A stretch of DNA of 23,803 nucleotides from CAZTII01 sp964613305 (GTDB taxonomy: Bacteria; Bacillota_I; Bacilli_A; Erysipelotrichales; Erysipelotrichaceae), in contig CAZTII010000023.1 of assembly GCA_964613305.1 (NCBI GenBank), positions 1-23,803 on the forward strand. The letters run 5' to 3'. The position numbers and the translations under genes are program-made. How positions within the stretch are numbered: position 1 is the stretch's first letter; every line of letters starts with the position of its first letter. Below are positions 23,779 through 23,803 of the stretch, piece by piece. The notes below the pieces were generated by a model that had not been told where the DNA came from, did not search any database, and saw only the letters and a program-made list of their open reading frames with translations.

Positions 23779-23803
23779 AAATTAAAGTTTTATTTAGGAT
23801 AAT

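Overview
The window is AT-rich, uses the standard code and is packed with Firmicutes-type genes: a FabK-based type II fatty-acid synthase (FAS-II) operon, AGGAG-type ribosome binding sites, a sortase-anchored surface protein and a lipoprotein with a clean lipobox. It fits a low-GC, Gram-positive gut-type Firmicute, perhaps an Erysipelotrichia relative. That placement is inference, as no marker gene is present. A run of exactly 100 N (5883-5982) shows this is a draft assembly.

Layout. Positions 1-449 are mostly non-coding. Positions 450-7792 (+) hold a giant modular surface adhesin: export signal and N-terminal domain, several beta-sandwich adhesin domains, a SpaA/Cna-B-like domain, about ten FctA/Spy0128-type pilin isopeptide domains, and a non-canonical PPMTG sorting signal. 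A -1 frame change near 870-886 splits it into two reading frames, and the N gap lies inside its most similar tandem repeat. Next (8009-10261, +) is a membrane Cache-GGDEF-EAL protein with a broken GGDEF motif and an apparently intact c-di-GMP phosphodiesterase domain. Its promoter closely resembles that of the adhesin.

From 21386 down to 10383 (-) runs one tightly packed operon: acpP-accB-accC-accD-accA-fabH-fabK-(FabX-like flavoprotein)-fabD-fabG-fabF-fabZ-acpS-plsC. It encodes the acyl carrier and its activating enzyme, acetyl-CoA carboxylase, the whole elongation cycle and an acyltransferase that puts the product into phospholipid. Most junctions overlap by 1-28 nt. A small hairpin with a T tail follows acpP and may let more acpP than downstream mRNA be made. 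The operon has no fabA, fabM, fabN or regulator gene. The second FabK-family protein carries a four-cysteine cluster like Helicobacter FabX and is the best candidate for making unsaturated fatty acids.

Beyond the operon lie a lipoprotein of unknown function (21711-22931, -) and a YiiX-type papain-like hydrolase (23185-23718, -). Beside each, on the + strand, is one of two paralogous putative small RNAs (about 21580-21677 and 23087-23178). They share promoter, 5' hairpin, a covarying second hairpin with a C-rich loop, a single-stranded UCCCC motif and a terminator. I consider this pair the most likely undescribed element. Eight contiguous bases of the C-rich loop can pair with the ribosome binding site of the c-di-GMP phosphodiesterase gene in this same window.
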